DNA from: WTFY01 sp965205275
GTDB taxonomy: Bacteria; Pseudomonadota; Gammaproteobacteria; UBA4575
Length of the DNA stretch: 64,000 nucleotides
Assembly (NCBI GenBank): GCA_965205275.1
Contig: OZ242168.1
Location: 1,984,001 to 2,048,000 of the forward strand
Direction: 5' to 3'
In this document: piece by piece, positions 45,894 to 54,901 of the stretch
Position numbering within the stretch: position 1 is the first letter of the stretch
Layout: every line of letters begins with the position of its first letter
Position numbers and translations under genes: made by a program
Notes under the pieces: model-generated
What the model saw: the letters and a program-made list of their open reading frames with translations, nothing else
The model's database searches: none
Told to the model about the DNA's origin: nothing

Positions 45894-46020
45894 AAAGGAC
45901 GTTTGATCAGGACTACGGAGCTGAGTTCAAGGTGATGCTCGCTCTAGCAAATTTCCCAGCATTTTGTGGGCCTTGACCGTGCTGTAGGGTCGTGTTACCG
46001 TCATTACAAACGTAATACAT

Positions 46021-46051
46021 AAGGAGAATTGCCATACCATAAGGAGAATTG
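46021..46051 (+). repeat. 20-bp tandem duplication carrying the ribosome site
   Basis: The unit AAGGAGAATTGCCATACCAT (46021-46040) is followed directly by a second copy whose first 11 bases are retained (AAGGAGAATTG, 46041-46051). Each copy contains a strong Shine-Dalgarno sequence. The second copy lies 20 bp in front of the ATG chosen for the precursor leader. Confidence 0.8.
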
Positions 46052-46066
46052 AGAAGCGGCGATGAC

Positions 46067-46267
46067 ATGCTGAAGCAGATTGTCGAAAAGTCAGCATTGG
46101 ATGCAGACTTCAGGCAACAGCTTCTCGGTGACCCGAAATCTACGATCAGTGCGGAATTGGGCATTTCAATTCCCGATTCGATGAATGTCGTAATCCATGA
46201 GAGCGACATGCAGACGGTGCATGTGGCACTGCATTGGATGCACTTCCGGTGGACCCGTAATCCATGA
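46067..46267 (+). CDS. NHLP-type RiPP precursor, leader part (frame ends early)
   Basis: A 66-residue product with the nitrile-hydratase-like leader: MLKQIVEKSALDADFRQQLL, then GDPKSTISAELGISIPDS, MNVVIHESD and QTVHVAL. This fits the NHLP pattern (helical start, DPxxxIxxELGxxIPDxxxVxVxExxxxTxHxxL). As written the frame then runs HWMHFRWTRNP to a stop, without the conserved end and core. The missing end lies in another frame just downstream. ATG 46067 is used; an upstream TTG (46049) is in frame. It stands alone after the exporter gene, 170 bp downstream. Confidence 0.85.
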   Translation: MLKQIVEKSALDADFRQQLLGDPKSTISAELGISIPDSMNVVIHESDMQTVHVALHWMHFRWTRNP

Positions 46268-46325
46268 GAACATCACCGAGGAACAGCTCGAAGCGATCTC
46301 AGCAGGCCTTTGCTGCTGCTGGTAA
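46197..46325 (+). pseudogene. Out-of-frame leader end and Cys-Cys-Cys-Trp core
   Basis: In the frame shifted by one base relative to the leader, the sequence reads NITEEQLEAISAGLCCCW and a stop. The LxxEQLEAIxAG part is the canonical end of an NHLP leader at its cleavage site, so Leu-Cys-Cys-Cys-Trp is the likely core. One extra base somewhere in 46219-46266 would explain the break. A 14-bp direct repeat CGTAATCCATGAGA (46189-46202 and 46256-46269) also exists; removing the 67 bp between copies joins leader and core in frame. It may be a real mutation, a programmed shift or a sequence error. Confidence 0.75.
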
Positions 46326-46451
46326 ACCCGTTTACTAGCACGTAGCCGGTCAAGATGTGGACCTATCCGGGTCCACGTCTGTGCTTAGCTTGACCTGACT
46401 CACCGCCCCAACCTGGGGTGGAGGGTTAGGTTTGTCCGGATGGGGCTGATA
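46326..46451. other. Convergent gap with hairpins
   Basis: Two small stems stand between the precursor and the convergent hypothetical gene: GTGGACC / GGTCCAC with a 6-nt loop (46357-46376) and a CCGCCCC / GGGGTGG type stem near 46402-46420. Neither has a T-run, so terminator function is only possible. Confidence 0.35.
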
Positions 46452-47507
46452 TTAAAAGCCAACCGCACCGGAAAGCACCATGAACACGTAGGCTTTGGCT
46501 TTTCGTAACTGATTCCCTGATATGACCAGCTTGATGTGGTGAATTCCACGCAGCAGTACATAACGCCCGGACTTTGCAAAAAGCGTGGTCGGCTTTGAAA
46601 CCCAGTCAGCAAGTGCAGCAAGCTTCTCTGGAACAACAAGGTCCTCATGGCTCAGGGCGTCCAAAAACGGATCCCAATCGGTCAGCCCGTCAAGCCAGTA
46701 ACGTGAATCTTTTGTATATCTCTGCTTGACAATGAGCGTAAGGCCGAGCGTCGGACCAACGCCCGTATCCTGCACGTCAATGTTCACCCCAGTCCTGACA
46801 ATATTGACGCGTTCCCTGAAGCGTGCAATCACGGAGTCAACGGCCGAGATCTGACCCGGCCAACCTGTGTTTTCAAGATAGCCACTGATTTCCTGCTGTG
46901 ATTTGAATCCCATGATCGCCAGGCGGATAGTGCGTGAGCGAGACGGGAATATACCGAATGAATCCATGCGCGTATCTTCCGGCTGCGCCAAGTATGCCCG
47001 TTCAAGGTTCTCCCGCTCGGTGTCATTCATCTCCCAGCCTACGCAGGAAACGAGCGCCTCAACCACCCTGGTGACATCATTCTCCTGACCACAGGCGCCG
47101 ATGATCGGGCGTTCGCCGGGGCGCAGGAACATTCCCGGAAACGAGTCATCATCGCGCGCCGAACCGATGTCATATTCCAGCATCAACTTGCGGCCGACAA
47201 TTTCACGCAGGGGTGAGTTCTCGGTATCCATTTGCCTGAACAGACGCGCGATCGCTCTCGCGGTCTCATCCGTCTTGTCGGTGCGTGCGCGTTCTTGGAA
47301 AAACGCTGCCGTTCTGGTTCCGCTCGCCAGAGAGACACCGAAATCCGCCTGCGGGCTGCGCGCATGCAGCGGCAGCTCAAAGCCGAATGGCAGGGCCCCC
47401 ATTGTAATTGGAAGTTTCCTGGCACATTCGAGTACATGCTCCCATTGGGGAACTCCGATCAGAATTGGCGAAATCCTGTTTCGGAAGTGCCCCAGTAATT
47501 CACCCAT
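46452..47507 (-). CDS. Unknown protein of the RiPP cluster, 351 aa
   Basis: I do not recognise a family. The protein is soluble, begins MGELLGHFRNRISPILIGVP and ends with a beta-rich part containing RGIHHIKLVISGN and KAKAYVFMVLSGAVGF. Middle motifs include DFGVSLASGTRTAAFF and GVNIDVQDTGVGPTLGLTLI. The start ATG 47507 has GAGG 8 bp upstream. It follows the NHLP-toroid gene by 69 bp on the same strand, so it is likely the last gene of the minus-strand block and may act on the product or hold a terpenoid-like substrate; that is only a guess. Confidence 0.75.
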   Translation of the reverse strand: MGELLGHFRNRISPILIGVPQWEHVLECARKLPITMGALPFGFELPLHARSPQADFGVSLASGTRTAAFFQERARTDKTDETARAIARLFRQMDTENSPLREIVGRKLMLEYDIGSARDDDSFPGMFLRPGERPIIGACGQENDVTRVVEALVSCVGWEMNDTERENLERAYLAQPEDTRMDSFGIFPSRSRTIRLAIMGFKSQQEISGYLENTGWPGQISAVDSVIARFRERVNIVRTGVNIDVQDTGVGPTLGLTLIVKQRYTKDSRYWLDGLTDWDPFLDALSHEDLVVPEKLAALADWVSKPTTLFAKSGRYVLLRGIHHIKLVISGNQLRKAKAYVFMVLSGAVGF

Positions 47508-47576
47508 GGTGCCGCCCTCTTCGGCGAGACGGTCCTGGGTCAGTGTGATTGCCTCGTCAATATCTATATTGTCACC

Positions 47577-48890
47577 TCACGCTACTCCACCGGCCCTCAA
47601 GATTTCGACAAGACGCTGCAGAGCTTCGATACAAAAGGCAGAGGTCACGGCTTCCGAGCCATGCCCGAACCGCCCTACCGTACCCCACTTTAGCATTTGG
47701 TCACCAAACGCGAGAAGTTCAGGCCAGCTACCGTCCTCACCTTGCGAGCTTAAGAACCGTTCCACCTGGCGTTTCACATCGATGCTTTCAAGGCTTCCAA
47801 TATTGTAGAGTGCCGAGACGGCCTGAGCGGTCTGCAAGATGTTGCCAAAGTCTCCCTGCTCGTCGCGCAAGGCCCGGATACGATCCGCAAGTATCGGGCG
47901 TAGCTGATCGAGGGCGGGCTGTGTGCGAATTATGGCACGCGTGGTTGCATAGTAGATCGAGACCGTGTCGGGATACCATTTGGAGGTGCCCTCCAGGTTG
48001 CCTTCGGTAATCAAGGCTTCCAACCATCGTTGCGCATCCTTGGTTTCGGGGTGATCGCCAAGGTAAGCAATGACATTCGCATTGACGACGGGGTCGGCTT
48101 CGATACGAAATCTCGACACGACATTGGGTTCGTCTTCTGCCAGCACCCAGGTCATGAAACGACCTTTCTCGTCGCGATTTGCCAAAATCTGCGAAACGTT
48201 CCTGCCCAGCACAATCCAGGGGTGCGTCCCAATGACCAGTGAACAGAGCGTGGTGCTGTCAAGATCCTGGGGCAGATGGCGGTAGTAGCGCCACAATCCG
48301 GGGTATTCGATGGTGTCGGCAAGGTACGCCTGGGTGGCGGTGCACAGGGTCTTGGCCTTCGTCTCATCGCAACTTTGAAGGGCGAGTACGCAAAGTGCTG
48401 AGACAAAAGGCGGTCTTTCGAAATGCCGGGGAATGTCCGGGTCGGCGATATTGAACCGGATGCAGTGCCAGGCGCCATTTTCATTGATCGTGGATTCCAG
48501 AAAATCAAGACCTCGGCGGATACTTTCCCGGCCCGCATGTGCAAGGGTCTCGGGACTCACAGCGTTGTCTCTAGCACCCGGGCGCTCGGCGACGGGGGAA
48601 CGTGCCGGCGGTGCAGGGTCGTAGAGGGTCTGGCGAAGAAACTCAAGGGATGCTGCACCGGTTTTTGCTGCCTCGCGTTCGGCCGCACTGAGTTTGCTGC
48701 GCGGCGCAAGCACCACATGCGTCTCGGTATAGGTTTGCTCGTGCACGTGAATCTCATGGTCATCGGCCAGACTCACGCCCAATTCCTGTTCGATGGTTTC
48801 TTTGGGATTGGCGAGAAGACGTTCGCGAAAGTCACGGTCCTCGCGCGCTCTTAATTCGAGGAACTCGGCTGCGTCAATGGGCTTCTTCAT
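47577..48890 (-). CDS. NHLP leader domain fused to alpha/alpha-toroid (prenyltransferase-like) protein
   Basis: A 437-residue protein with an unusual layout. Residues 1-75 are an NHLP leader: MKKPIDAAEFLELRARED, FRERLLANPKETIEQELGVS and IHVHEQTYTETHVVLAP, ending KLSAAEREAAKTGAAS where precursors have the cleavage site. After a Pro-rich linker, residues about 105-437 form repeated helical pairs like squalene-cyclase/prenyltransferase toroids (RRGLDFLESTINENGAWHCI, FVSALCVLALQS, AVSALYNIG, SQGEDGSWPE). The DxDD acid motif of cyclases is not seen. Start ATG 48890; ATG 48917 is an in-frame alternative, 7 bp after the upstream ABC gene. Function unknown. Confidence 0.85.
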   Translation of the reverse strand: MKKPIDAAEFLELRAREDRDFRERLLANPKETIEQELGVSLADDHEIHVHEQTYTETHVVLAPRSKLSAAEREAAKTGAASLEFLRQTLYDPAPPARSPVAERPGARDNAVSPETLAHAGRESIRRGLDFLESTINENGAWHCIRFNIADPDIPRHFERPPFVSALCVLALQSCDETKAKTLCTATQAYLADTIEYPGLWRYYRHLPQDLDSTTLCSLVIGTHPWIVLGRNVSQILANRDEKGRFMTWVLAEDEPNVVSRFRIEADPVVNANVIAYLGDHPETKDAQRWLEALITEGNLEGTSKWYPDTVSIYYATTRAIIRTQPALDQLRPILADRIRALRDEQGDFGNILQTAQAVSALYNIGSLESIDVKRQVERFLSSQGEDGSWPELLAFGDQMLKWGTVGRFGHGSEAVTSAFCIEALQRLVEILRAGGVA

Positions 48891-48924
48891 GGATGTCTTT
48901 TCCCGGGTGAGCGCCATGTTCAGA

Positions 48925-51864
48925 TCAAGCGATCTGCCGTTTAACCAGTTCTCTGAATACCCCGTCAACCTCCATGAGTTCGTTGAAGGAGCCGCTTTGT
49001 GCCACTTTTCCGGCTTGCAACACGTAGATGCGATCTGCCTGTTCCAGCGTGGACAGGCGGTGGGCGATGACAACCCGGGTGGAGGTTAGGGCGGTGAGGT
49101 TCTGCATGACCTTGGCCTGGTTTTCGTTATCCAGCCAGTTGGTGGCCTCGTCAAACAGCATGATCCGCGGACTGCCGATCACCGAGCGCGCGATGGTGAC
49201 GCGCTGACTCTCACCGCCTGACAGGACGGCGCCGCCGCCGACCATCGTCATCATGCCCATTGGCATGCTTTTGATTTCGTCTTCGACTTCGGCAATCCGG
49301 GCCGCCGTCCAGACTTCATCAATCGCCACTTCATCGTGGTGACTGACCATATTGTCCCAGATATCCAGCGGATGGAGTCCCACGGATTGCGGCACTGCGC
49401 CAATGTTGCGGCGCACCTGTTTCAGGTTCAGGTGCCTCAGATCGCGACCGTCGTAATACACCGCACCGGCGCTGGGAAGGTCGATTCCCAGCGCCAGCTG
49501 GAACAGGGTGCTCTTGCCGGCACCGGACTCACCGGCAATGGCGATGAACTCGCCAGGCCGGGCATGAATCGTGACATCATCGAGAATCAACGGGCCGTCG
49601 GCATCGTAACGGAAGGAAATCCGGTCGAACAGGATATCGCCGCCCAGATATTCAACCGGCTCTCCTTTGGTCTCGGTTTCAGGAACTGCGGCAAGCAGCG
49701 GGCGCATCTGTTCGAACGCCGGCAACATGGCGGCCAAGGTGCCGAAGGACTCGCCCAGCCGGGCGATCGCGTACTGGAAAACGATGAAGACGGTGTAGAC
49801 GACGAGAAAATCGCCGACCAAGATATTACGCTCACCCACCGCGACCGCTGCAAACAGCAGGACCCCGGCGGCAAGGAAGGGGAGCGCGGCACCGAATGCC
49901 CGCGAATGCCCCTCCAGTGCGCCCAGTTCGAGCTCCGCGCGTTTTTGCTCGCGATAATCGCGCGCCCAGATGGCGTACGCCGAGCCTTCGGCGTTTTCCA
50001 CGCGCAGCTTGGTAAAGCCGCCGACGATCTGGAACAGGCGCCCGGCGACGCGACGCGCTGCGCGGATCATGCGTCCATACGGTGAAATCTGCAACCACCC
50101 TAGCACGGCGGTGACCAGCAGCGAAGCCAGGCTGAAGACGAGGGTGATGCCTCCGAGGGTGGCATCGTAGAAGAAGATGACAGCAAACACCGGCAGCAGG
50201 AAAATGATCGACAGCAGGCTATCGGCGACGACGCCCTGCAGGCCATCGCGAAGATTCTGGAAGGTCATGCCCGACATGGCCAGATCGCCAGCCGGATGGC
50301 GGTGCAGAATGCTGGGCGGAAGGCGCATGAGGCGGTCCCAGAAGGCCGCTTCGGCGCGCGAGGCCGAGCGTCCCTCAAGGCGCATCATCGCCGAGCTTTG
50401 CAGCAGGTGCAGCAGTGCGCCGAGCAGGCCAAACCCTGCTAGTGTCACGGCCACGGTATACAGTGCGCCGACGCCACCGCCTGCCGTGATTTCATGGGCC
50501 ACGAAGCCCAGCGCAAGTGCAGGCAGCAATTTGATCAAACCGCCCGGAAGTCCGGAAATCACCAGCCGTGCTAGATCCGCGCCCGATCCATGCAGGGCGA
50601 TTCCCAGCAGGTCTGCCGGTTTCACGTTGCCCGACGGCAAGGGCCGATAGAACATCCAGACTTCATCGTCCAGCGCATCGGCACGATCCGCCGTCATGCG
50701 GACACTGTGCTTGCTGACGGGGTCGATTTCCCGGTAGCGCCCGAACATTCCCGGCAGCAGCGCTACGGGCTGGCCGTCCTTGGCGCGAAATCCCAGCATC
50801 GCGTTGCTGTCACCGCGCCACCAGCGGCCCTCGGCCTTGAATCGCACGCGCCGGGCGCGCACGCCTGAGGCATCCAGAACGTCCACCAGGCGCACCGCAG
50901 CCTCGGAGGGTCCCGAGCGCACCGGGATCTTGAAGTCGATGCCTTCATGGCGACCGATGATGTGCAGGGCATCGGCCAGTGCCGTGTCCTCAACGCTAGC
51001 GTCGTGGTCCATGGGCCGGTCGTAGATATTGAACAGGTGCTGACGGGCTGCTTTTTCGGCCGTGCGCCGGCTCATGGTGCGCGCGCGTTCGAGATTCACA
51101 TGATCGGCCACGGCCAGTCGGCGGTTCAGGCGTTCCAGGGCGAAGGCCACCGCATGGAACGAGGCGAGCGCCGGTACCAACCTGCCCTGCCGGGCCAGTG
51201 TTTCAGAGGATTCGCACGTAAGTGTCGTTTCTTCGAACAGAGTGATCCAGCTGGTACACGTCAGCGGCAGCAGGCCTTCGTGTGCGCCGCTGACCTCGGC
51301 CAGTTCGGTGCGGTCGACAATATCCATGAACAGGATAGCCCCGCGCGTGGGTGTGGATACCCATACCACATCGCGCCGTACGGATAGCGTACACGGGGCC
51401 ATGGTACGTATCTGGCCGGGTTCGGCCAGCGCATTCGGGCGCGGAAGGGGGCTTGCAAAACGCGACAGCGTGTCCGTAATCGCGCTCAGCCAGGTATCGG
51501 TCTGTTCTGCCAGTACGTCAGGGCGAACCTTGGACAGCAAGGATGCCGGCAGGCGTTTCAGCAGGGTCCCTGGCAATCCTTTGGCAATCAGGCTGAGCGT
51601 AGTGCCATCTTGATGGTCTTGTCCATCCGCTGCCAACCCCGGCAAAAACAAGCCCGATTCGCGGCGCAGCAGATGCTGCGGCGCCGCCTGTTCCACGCCG
51701 TCTTTGAATTCGAGCAGGAACAGGTTTACGGCGCCCTGTTCGATGAACCAGACACTGTCCGGGTCATCGAGCTTGACCGGCCGGTTGCCGGCGCAGGGCA
51801 CCAGTGTGCCCAAGCGCGCCGCGAGTTCGGCGATGGATGTGTATGTCGGGGCGGTGTCTTGCAT
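48925..51864 (-). CDS. NHLM-type ABC transporter, ATP-binding/permease (no peptidase)
   Basis: A 979-residue transporter half. About 390 N-terminal residues form the extra domain of this subfamily (partly like cyclic-nucleotide-binding folds, no C39 Cys). Six helices follow in residues 400-690 (for example ADSLLSIIFLLPVFAVIFFY). The ATPase has Walker A GESGAGKSTLF near 777, signature LSGGESQRVTIARS and Walker B IMLFDEATNWLDNEN. The NHLM family occurs in pairs with a peptidase-bearing partner, here the upstream gene, whose stop overlaps its start. Together they should export NHLP products. Confidence 0.92.
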   Translation of the reverse strand: MQDTAPTYTSIAELAARLGTLVPCAGNRPVKLDDPDSVWFIEQGAVNLFLLEFKDGVEQAAPQHLLRRESGLFLPGLAADGQDHQDGTTLSLIAKGLPGTLLKRLPASLLSKVRPDVLAEQTDTWLSAITDTLSRFASPLPRPNALAEPGQIRTMAPCTLSVRRDVVWVSTPTRGAILFMDIVDRTELAEVSGAHEGLLPLTCTSWITLFEETTLTCESSETLARQGRLVPALASFHAVAFALERLNRRLAVADHVNLERARTMSRRTAEKAARQHLFNIYDRPMDHDASVEDTALADALHIIGRHEGIDFKIPVRSGPSEAAVRLVDVLDASGVRARRVRFKAEGRWWRGDSNAMLGFRAKDGQPVALLPGMFGRYREIDPVSKHSVRMTADRADALDDEVWMFYRPLPSGNVKPADLLGIALHGSGADLARLVISGLPGGLIKLLPALALGFVAHEITAGGGVGALYTVAVTLAGFGLLGALLHLLQSSAMMRLEGRSASRAEAAFWDRLMRLPPSILHRHPAGDLAMSGMTFQNLRDGLQGVVADSLLSIIFLLPVFAVIFFYDATLGGITLVFSLASLLVTAVLGWLQISPYGRMIRAARRVAGRLFQIVGGFTKLRVENAEGSAYAIWARDYREQKRAELELGALEGHSRAFGAALPFLAAGVLLFAAVAVGERNILVGDFLVVYTVFIVFQYAIARLGESFGTLAAMLPAFEQMRPLLAAVPETETKGEPVEYLGGDILFDRISFRYDADGPLILDDVTIHARPGEFIAIAGESGAGKSTLFQLALGIDLPSAGAVYYDGRDLRHLNLKQVRRNIGAVPQSVGLHPLDIWDNMVSHHDEVAIDEVWTAARIAEVEDEIKSMPMGMMTMVGGGAVLSGGESQRVTIARSVIGSPRIMLFDEATNWLDNENQAKVMQNLTALTSTRVVIAHRLSTLEQADRIYVLQAGKVAQSGSFNELMEVDGVFRELVKRQIA

Positions 51865-54077
51865 CAGCCTGACTTGACCAGCTTGTAATACGTGACGTCG
51901 TGGTCTGCAATCAACTCATCGTGCGTGCCGCGCTGCACAACGAGCCCTTTGTCGAGCACGATAATCTCGTCGCAATCGCGCACCGTGCTGAGGCGATGTG
52001 CGACGATCAGGCAGGTGACACCACGACGGCGCAAGGCATCATCGACGTATTCCTCGGTCGCGGCATCGAGGGCACTGGTCGCCTCGTCCAGAATCAGCAC
52101 GGTCGGATTGCCGACCAGCGCGCGGGCGATCTCCAGTCGTTGCCGCTGGCCGCCGCTGAAATTGACTCCGCCTTCCTCGACCAGGGTCGCATAGCCGTTT
52201 GGCCTGAGCAGGATTTCGTCATGGATCCAGGCATCTCGCGTCGCAGCAAAGATGGCTTCATCCGGGATGGCGGAGTTCCACAAGGTGATATTGTCGCGCA
52301 GCGACGCGGAAAACAGTACAACCTCCTGGTCGACCATGGAAATGGACTGGCGCAGCACTTCCTCGGGAACCTCATCGCGCAGATGTCCATCAAACAGGAT
52401 TTCGCCCGACCAGGGCTGATAAATCCCTGCAACCAGGCGCGCCAGGGTCGACTTGCCGGAACCGCTGGGTCCAATCACGGCGACACGCTGGCCGGGCTTG
52501 ATCATGAGGTTGAAGTCCTTTAACAAGGGCGGGCGGCTCTTGTTGAAACCGAAGGTGACGTCGCGCAGCTCGAGTTGGCCGGTCAGCTGGAGTCTGCCGT
52601 TGAACGTGGGGATAGACTCCGATTCCGCATTTCGGCGGTGGATCACCGGGTCTTCAGCAGCCGTGGAGATGTCCTCGAGTCGTTGCAAATCGGTTTGCAG
52701 CGCCTGGCGTTTGTCGGCGAACTCCAGAAAGTGCCCGACGGGCGCCAGGAACATCTCTGCCAGGATGTAGAAGCCGACCAGCGTCCCCAGGGTCATTTCT
52801 CCTGCCATCACCAGGCTGCCTCCGATGCCGAGGATCGCGGCAGCGCGCAGCATGGCCACCAGGCCCGGAAGCGCGGTATTGACCGCGCCCATCTCGGCAT
52901 AGTGCTGGCGTGCATGCAGCTCACGCGCCTGCTGACCGCTCCAGCGCGAAAAAAACCGGTCATCCGATCCCGTCATGCGCAGGTTGTCCGCATGACTCAA
53001 CATCTGCATACCGACACCAATCAGCAATCCTTGTTCGCGCCGCATCGCCTGGCTTCGAACCGTGCGCAGCGCGTTCAGATAGTGGACCAGCACACCGTGC
53101 GCAAGCGCCAGCAACAGCACCACCAGCGTGAGCGCGATATCGTAGGCCAGCATCGCGATGAGTAACACCACGCTCATGGCCATGTCAATGATGAGCACCA
53201 GAAACTGGTCCGTCAGGTTCTTCGCGATCCGGTCGATAGACGAGACCCGGTCAGTCAAATCGCCGGTCAGCCGGTGTTCAAAAAACTCCACCGGCAAGCG
53301 CAGCAGCCGCGACAGGCCGCGACTGTAGCCGGTCACCGAAATCCGCACGGCAAGCCGCTTTAAAAAGCGGTGCTTGAGCAAGGACAGGATGTACACCAGC
53401 ACACCGGCGACCAGCAAGGCGGCGACCAGTCCGCCCCAGGGGCCATGGTTTTGCAAAACATCGTCGACGAAAACACCCAGCGTTGCGGGAACTACCAGGG
53501 CCAGTACCGTCAACATGAGCGCGCAGGCAATCACCCCGGCCAGCACACTCCAGGATCCGGCGAGCAAGGTGCCCAACTGCCTGAACAGGCCGGGCGGTTC
53601 GCCACCGGGCTTGAATTCGTCGCCGCATTTGAAGCGCAGCGCAATTCCACTGTAGCCCTTGTTGAACTCTTCAGCGGAAACCCTGCGTCGCCCCGTGGCC
53701 GGGTCATTGAGATAGAAATGGCGGTCATCGAAGCCTTCGAGGACCACGAAATGGCTGAATTGCCAGAACAGGATCAGCGGTAACTGCAGTTTTTTCAGCT
53801 GCTCGGCGCGTATGCTGAGTCCACTGCATTCAAGACCATAGTGCCGCGAGGCGCGCAAGATGCTCGCGGCACTGCTGCCGTCGCGGCTGACCTCGCATTT
53901 TTCGCGTAACTCGGTCAGCGGCACCCAGCGACCGAAGTAAGCCAGCACGCTGCCGAGGCAGGCAGCTCCACATTCTGATGCGTGCATTTGCAACAGAATC
54001 GGCGTGGTGAGCTTTTGTTTCGAGGCGTCCGGGGCGGCCGACTGAGCCCTGGCTCCTTTCGGTGCGCAAAGCGGCAT
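51864..54077 (-). CDS. NHLM-type ABC transporter with C39 leader peptidase
   Basis: A 737-residue peptidase-containing ABC exporter. Residues 25-160 are a C39 peptidase: catalytic Cys in MHASECGAACLGS (near 37), His in QFSHFVVLEGFDD (near 107) and Asp in YLNDPATGRR (near 124). Six helices at about 170-450 are followed by the ATPase with Walker A GPSGSGKSTLARL near 536, NFSGGQRQRLEIARAL and ILDEATSALD. It cuts the leader, typically behind Gly-Gly or Gly-Ala-like pairs, and exports the core. Start ATG 54077, one base after the stop of the membrane-fusion gene. Confidence 0.94.
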   Translation of the reverse strand: MPLCAPKGARAQSAAPDASKQKLTTPILLQMHASECGAACLGSVLAYFGRWVPLTELREKCEVSRDGSSAASILRASRHYGLECSGLSIRAEQLKKLQLPLILFWQFSHFVVLEGFDDRHFYLNDPATGRRRVSAEEFNKGYSGIALRFKCGDEFKPGGEPPGLFRQLGTLLAGSWSVLAGVIACALMLTVLALVVPATLGVFVDDVLQNHGPWGGLVAALLVAGVLVYILSLLKHRFLKRLAVRISVTGYSRGLSRLLRLPVEFFEHRLTGDLTDRVSSIDRIAKNLTDQFLVLIIDMAMSVVLLIAMLAYDIALTLVVLLLALAHGVLVHYLNALRTVRSQAMRREQGLLIGVGMQMLSHADNLRMTGSDDRFFSRWSGQQARELHARQHYAEMGAVNTALPGLVAMLRAAAILGIGGSLVMAGEMTLGTLVGFYILAEMFLAPVGHFLEFADKRQALQTDLQRLEDISTAAEDPVIHRRNAESESIPTFNGRLQLTGQLELRDVTFGFNKSRPPLLKDFNLMIKPGQRVAVIGPSGSGKSTLARLVAGIYQPWSGEILFDGHLRDEVPEEVLRQSISMVDQEVVLFSASLRDNITLWNSAIPDEAIFAATRDAWIHDEILLRPNGYATLVEEGGVNFSGGQRQRLEIARALVGNPTVLILDEATSALDAATEEYVDDALRRRGVTCLIVAHRLSTVRDCDEIIVLDKGLVVQRGTHDELIADHDVTYYKLVKSG

Positions 54078-54078
54078 C

Positions 54079-54630
54079 CTATGGGCGCCTCGTTCGTAAT
54101 CGTGCGAGCGGAGATTGCCTACCGAGTTCGATGACAATCCGGCATTCCCGACCTGCAAGGGAAGCCAAGGCCAGGCGTTCATCGAGCAGGATATCGATGC
54201 GGTGTGCGGACACCGGTGCTGCGGACTCAACCATCGCTAGCCCCCCGAATAAGGACAGCGCGGTAAGGCTTGCGATCGTTCCGTGCAGGGCATCGGCATC
54301 TCCCTCGACCCCATGCAGTTCGATCACCACGGGCATCCCGGCCTGGATATGCGCTGTGACATCGCCCCGGGTCCAGACGAGCGCTTGCATCGTGCGCGTA
54401 TCCTCGAGCACGCCTACACCGGGCTCGACCAGTACGCCGTCTACCGCAAGGCTGCGGGCTACGCTGCCAAACAACAGCCATGCTGCGAGGATCAACATCA
54501 AGATCGCGATGCCTGCGACCAGCTGGCGCTCGCGCGGTGTGGAAATGGTCAGCAGCCGGTCGAGTTGTTCACGTTCTTCCTTGGCTTCGACCACCGTATT
54601 ATGAAATGAGTCAAATGGATTATTGAACAC
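54079..54630 (-). CDS. NHLP secretion-system membrane-fusion protein (short)
   Basis: A 183-residue protein with one transmembrane helix near residues 35-55 (LVAGIAILMLILAAWLLFG) and a periplasmic part with VDGVLVEPGVGVLEDTR and HIQAGMPVVIELHGVEGD, reminiscent of the lipoyl/beta-barrel parts of HlyD-like proteins. It is shorter than typical HlyD proteins, lacking the long hairpin. It heads the minus-strand block and directly precedes the two NHLM transporters. Start taken as GTG 54630 with a GGAGGAGG-like site upstream; the frame is open farther up. Confidence 0.75.
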   Translation of the reverse strand: MFNNPFDSFHNTVVEAKEEREQLDRLLTISTPRERQLVAGIAILMLILAAWLLFGSVARSLAVDGVLVEPGVGVLEDTRTMQALVWTRGDVTAHIQAGMPVVIELHGVEGDADALHGTIASLTALSLFGGLAMVESAAPVSAHRIDILLDERLALASLAGRECRIVIELGRQSPLARLRTRRP

Positions 54631-54842
54631 CGCTGTGAGTCGCCTCCTCCTCGAGATCAAGCAAGAACAAAGAAAATCTCGTTCGGCTTGAGCAGAAATT
54701 TTAGAGATTATATGCAATCTAGACCAGAAAAGTTCGAAATCTCAACATGCTGGAATATTGGGTCGGGTGTGCCTCGGCTGAGGGCTTGCGGCTCAGGCCG
54801 TTTACAGCCGCACCGTTCCGAGAGCACCAGCCGGCTGGTGGC

Positions 54843-54872
54843 TTCACCTTTGCTGGGCAGTCAAGGTACAAT
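54843..54872 (+). promoter_or_regulatory. Candidate promoter of the LolA-like/barrel operon
   Basis: TTCACC (54843-54848) and TACAAT (54867-54872) are 18 bp apart and stand 29 bp in front of ATG 54902. It lies in the 270-bp divergent gap shared with the minus-strand transporter block. Confidence 0.45.
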
Positions 54873-54901
54873 GCAAGCCGTCTATCACGGAGCCTGTGCA
54901 G

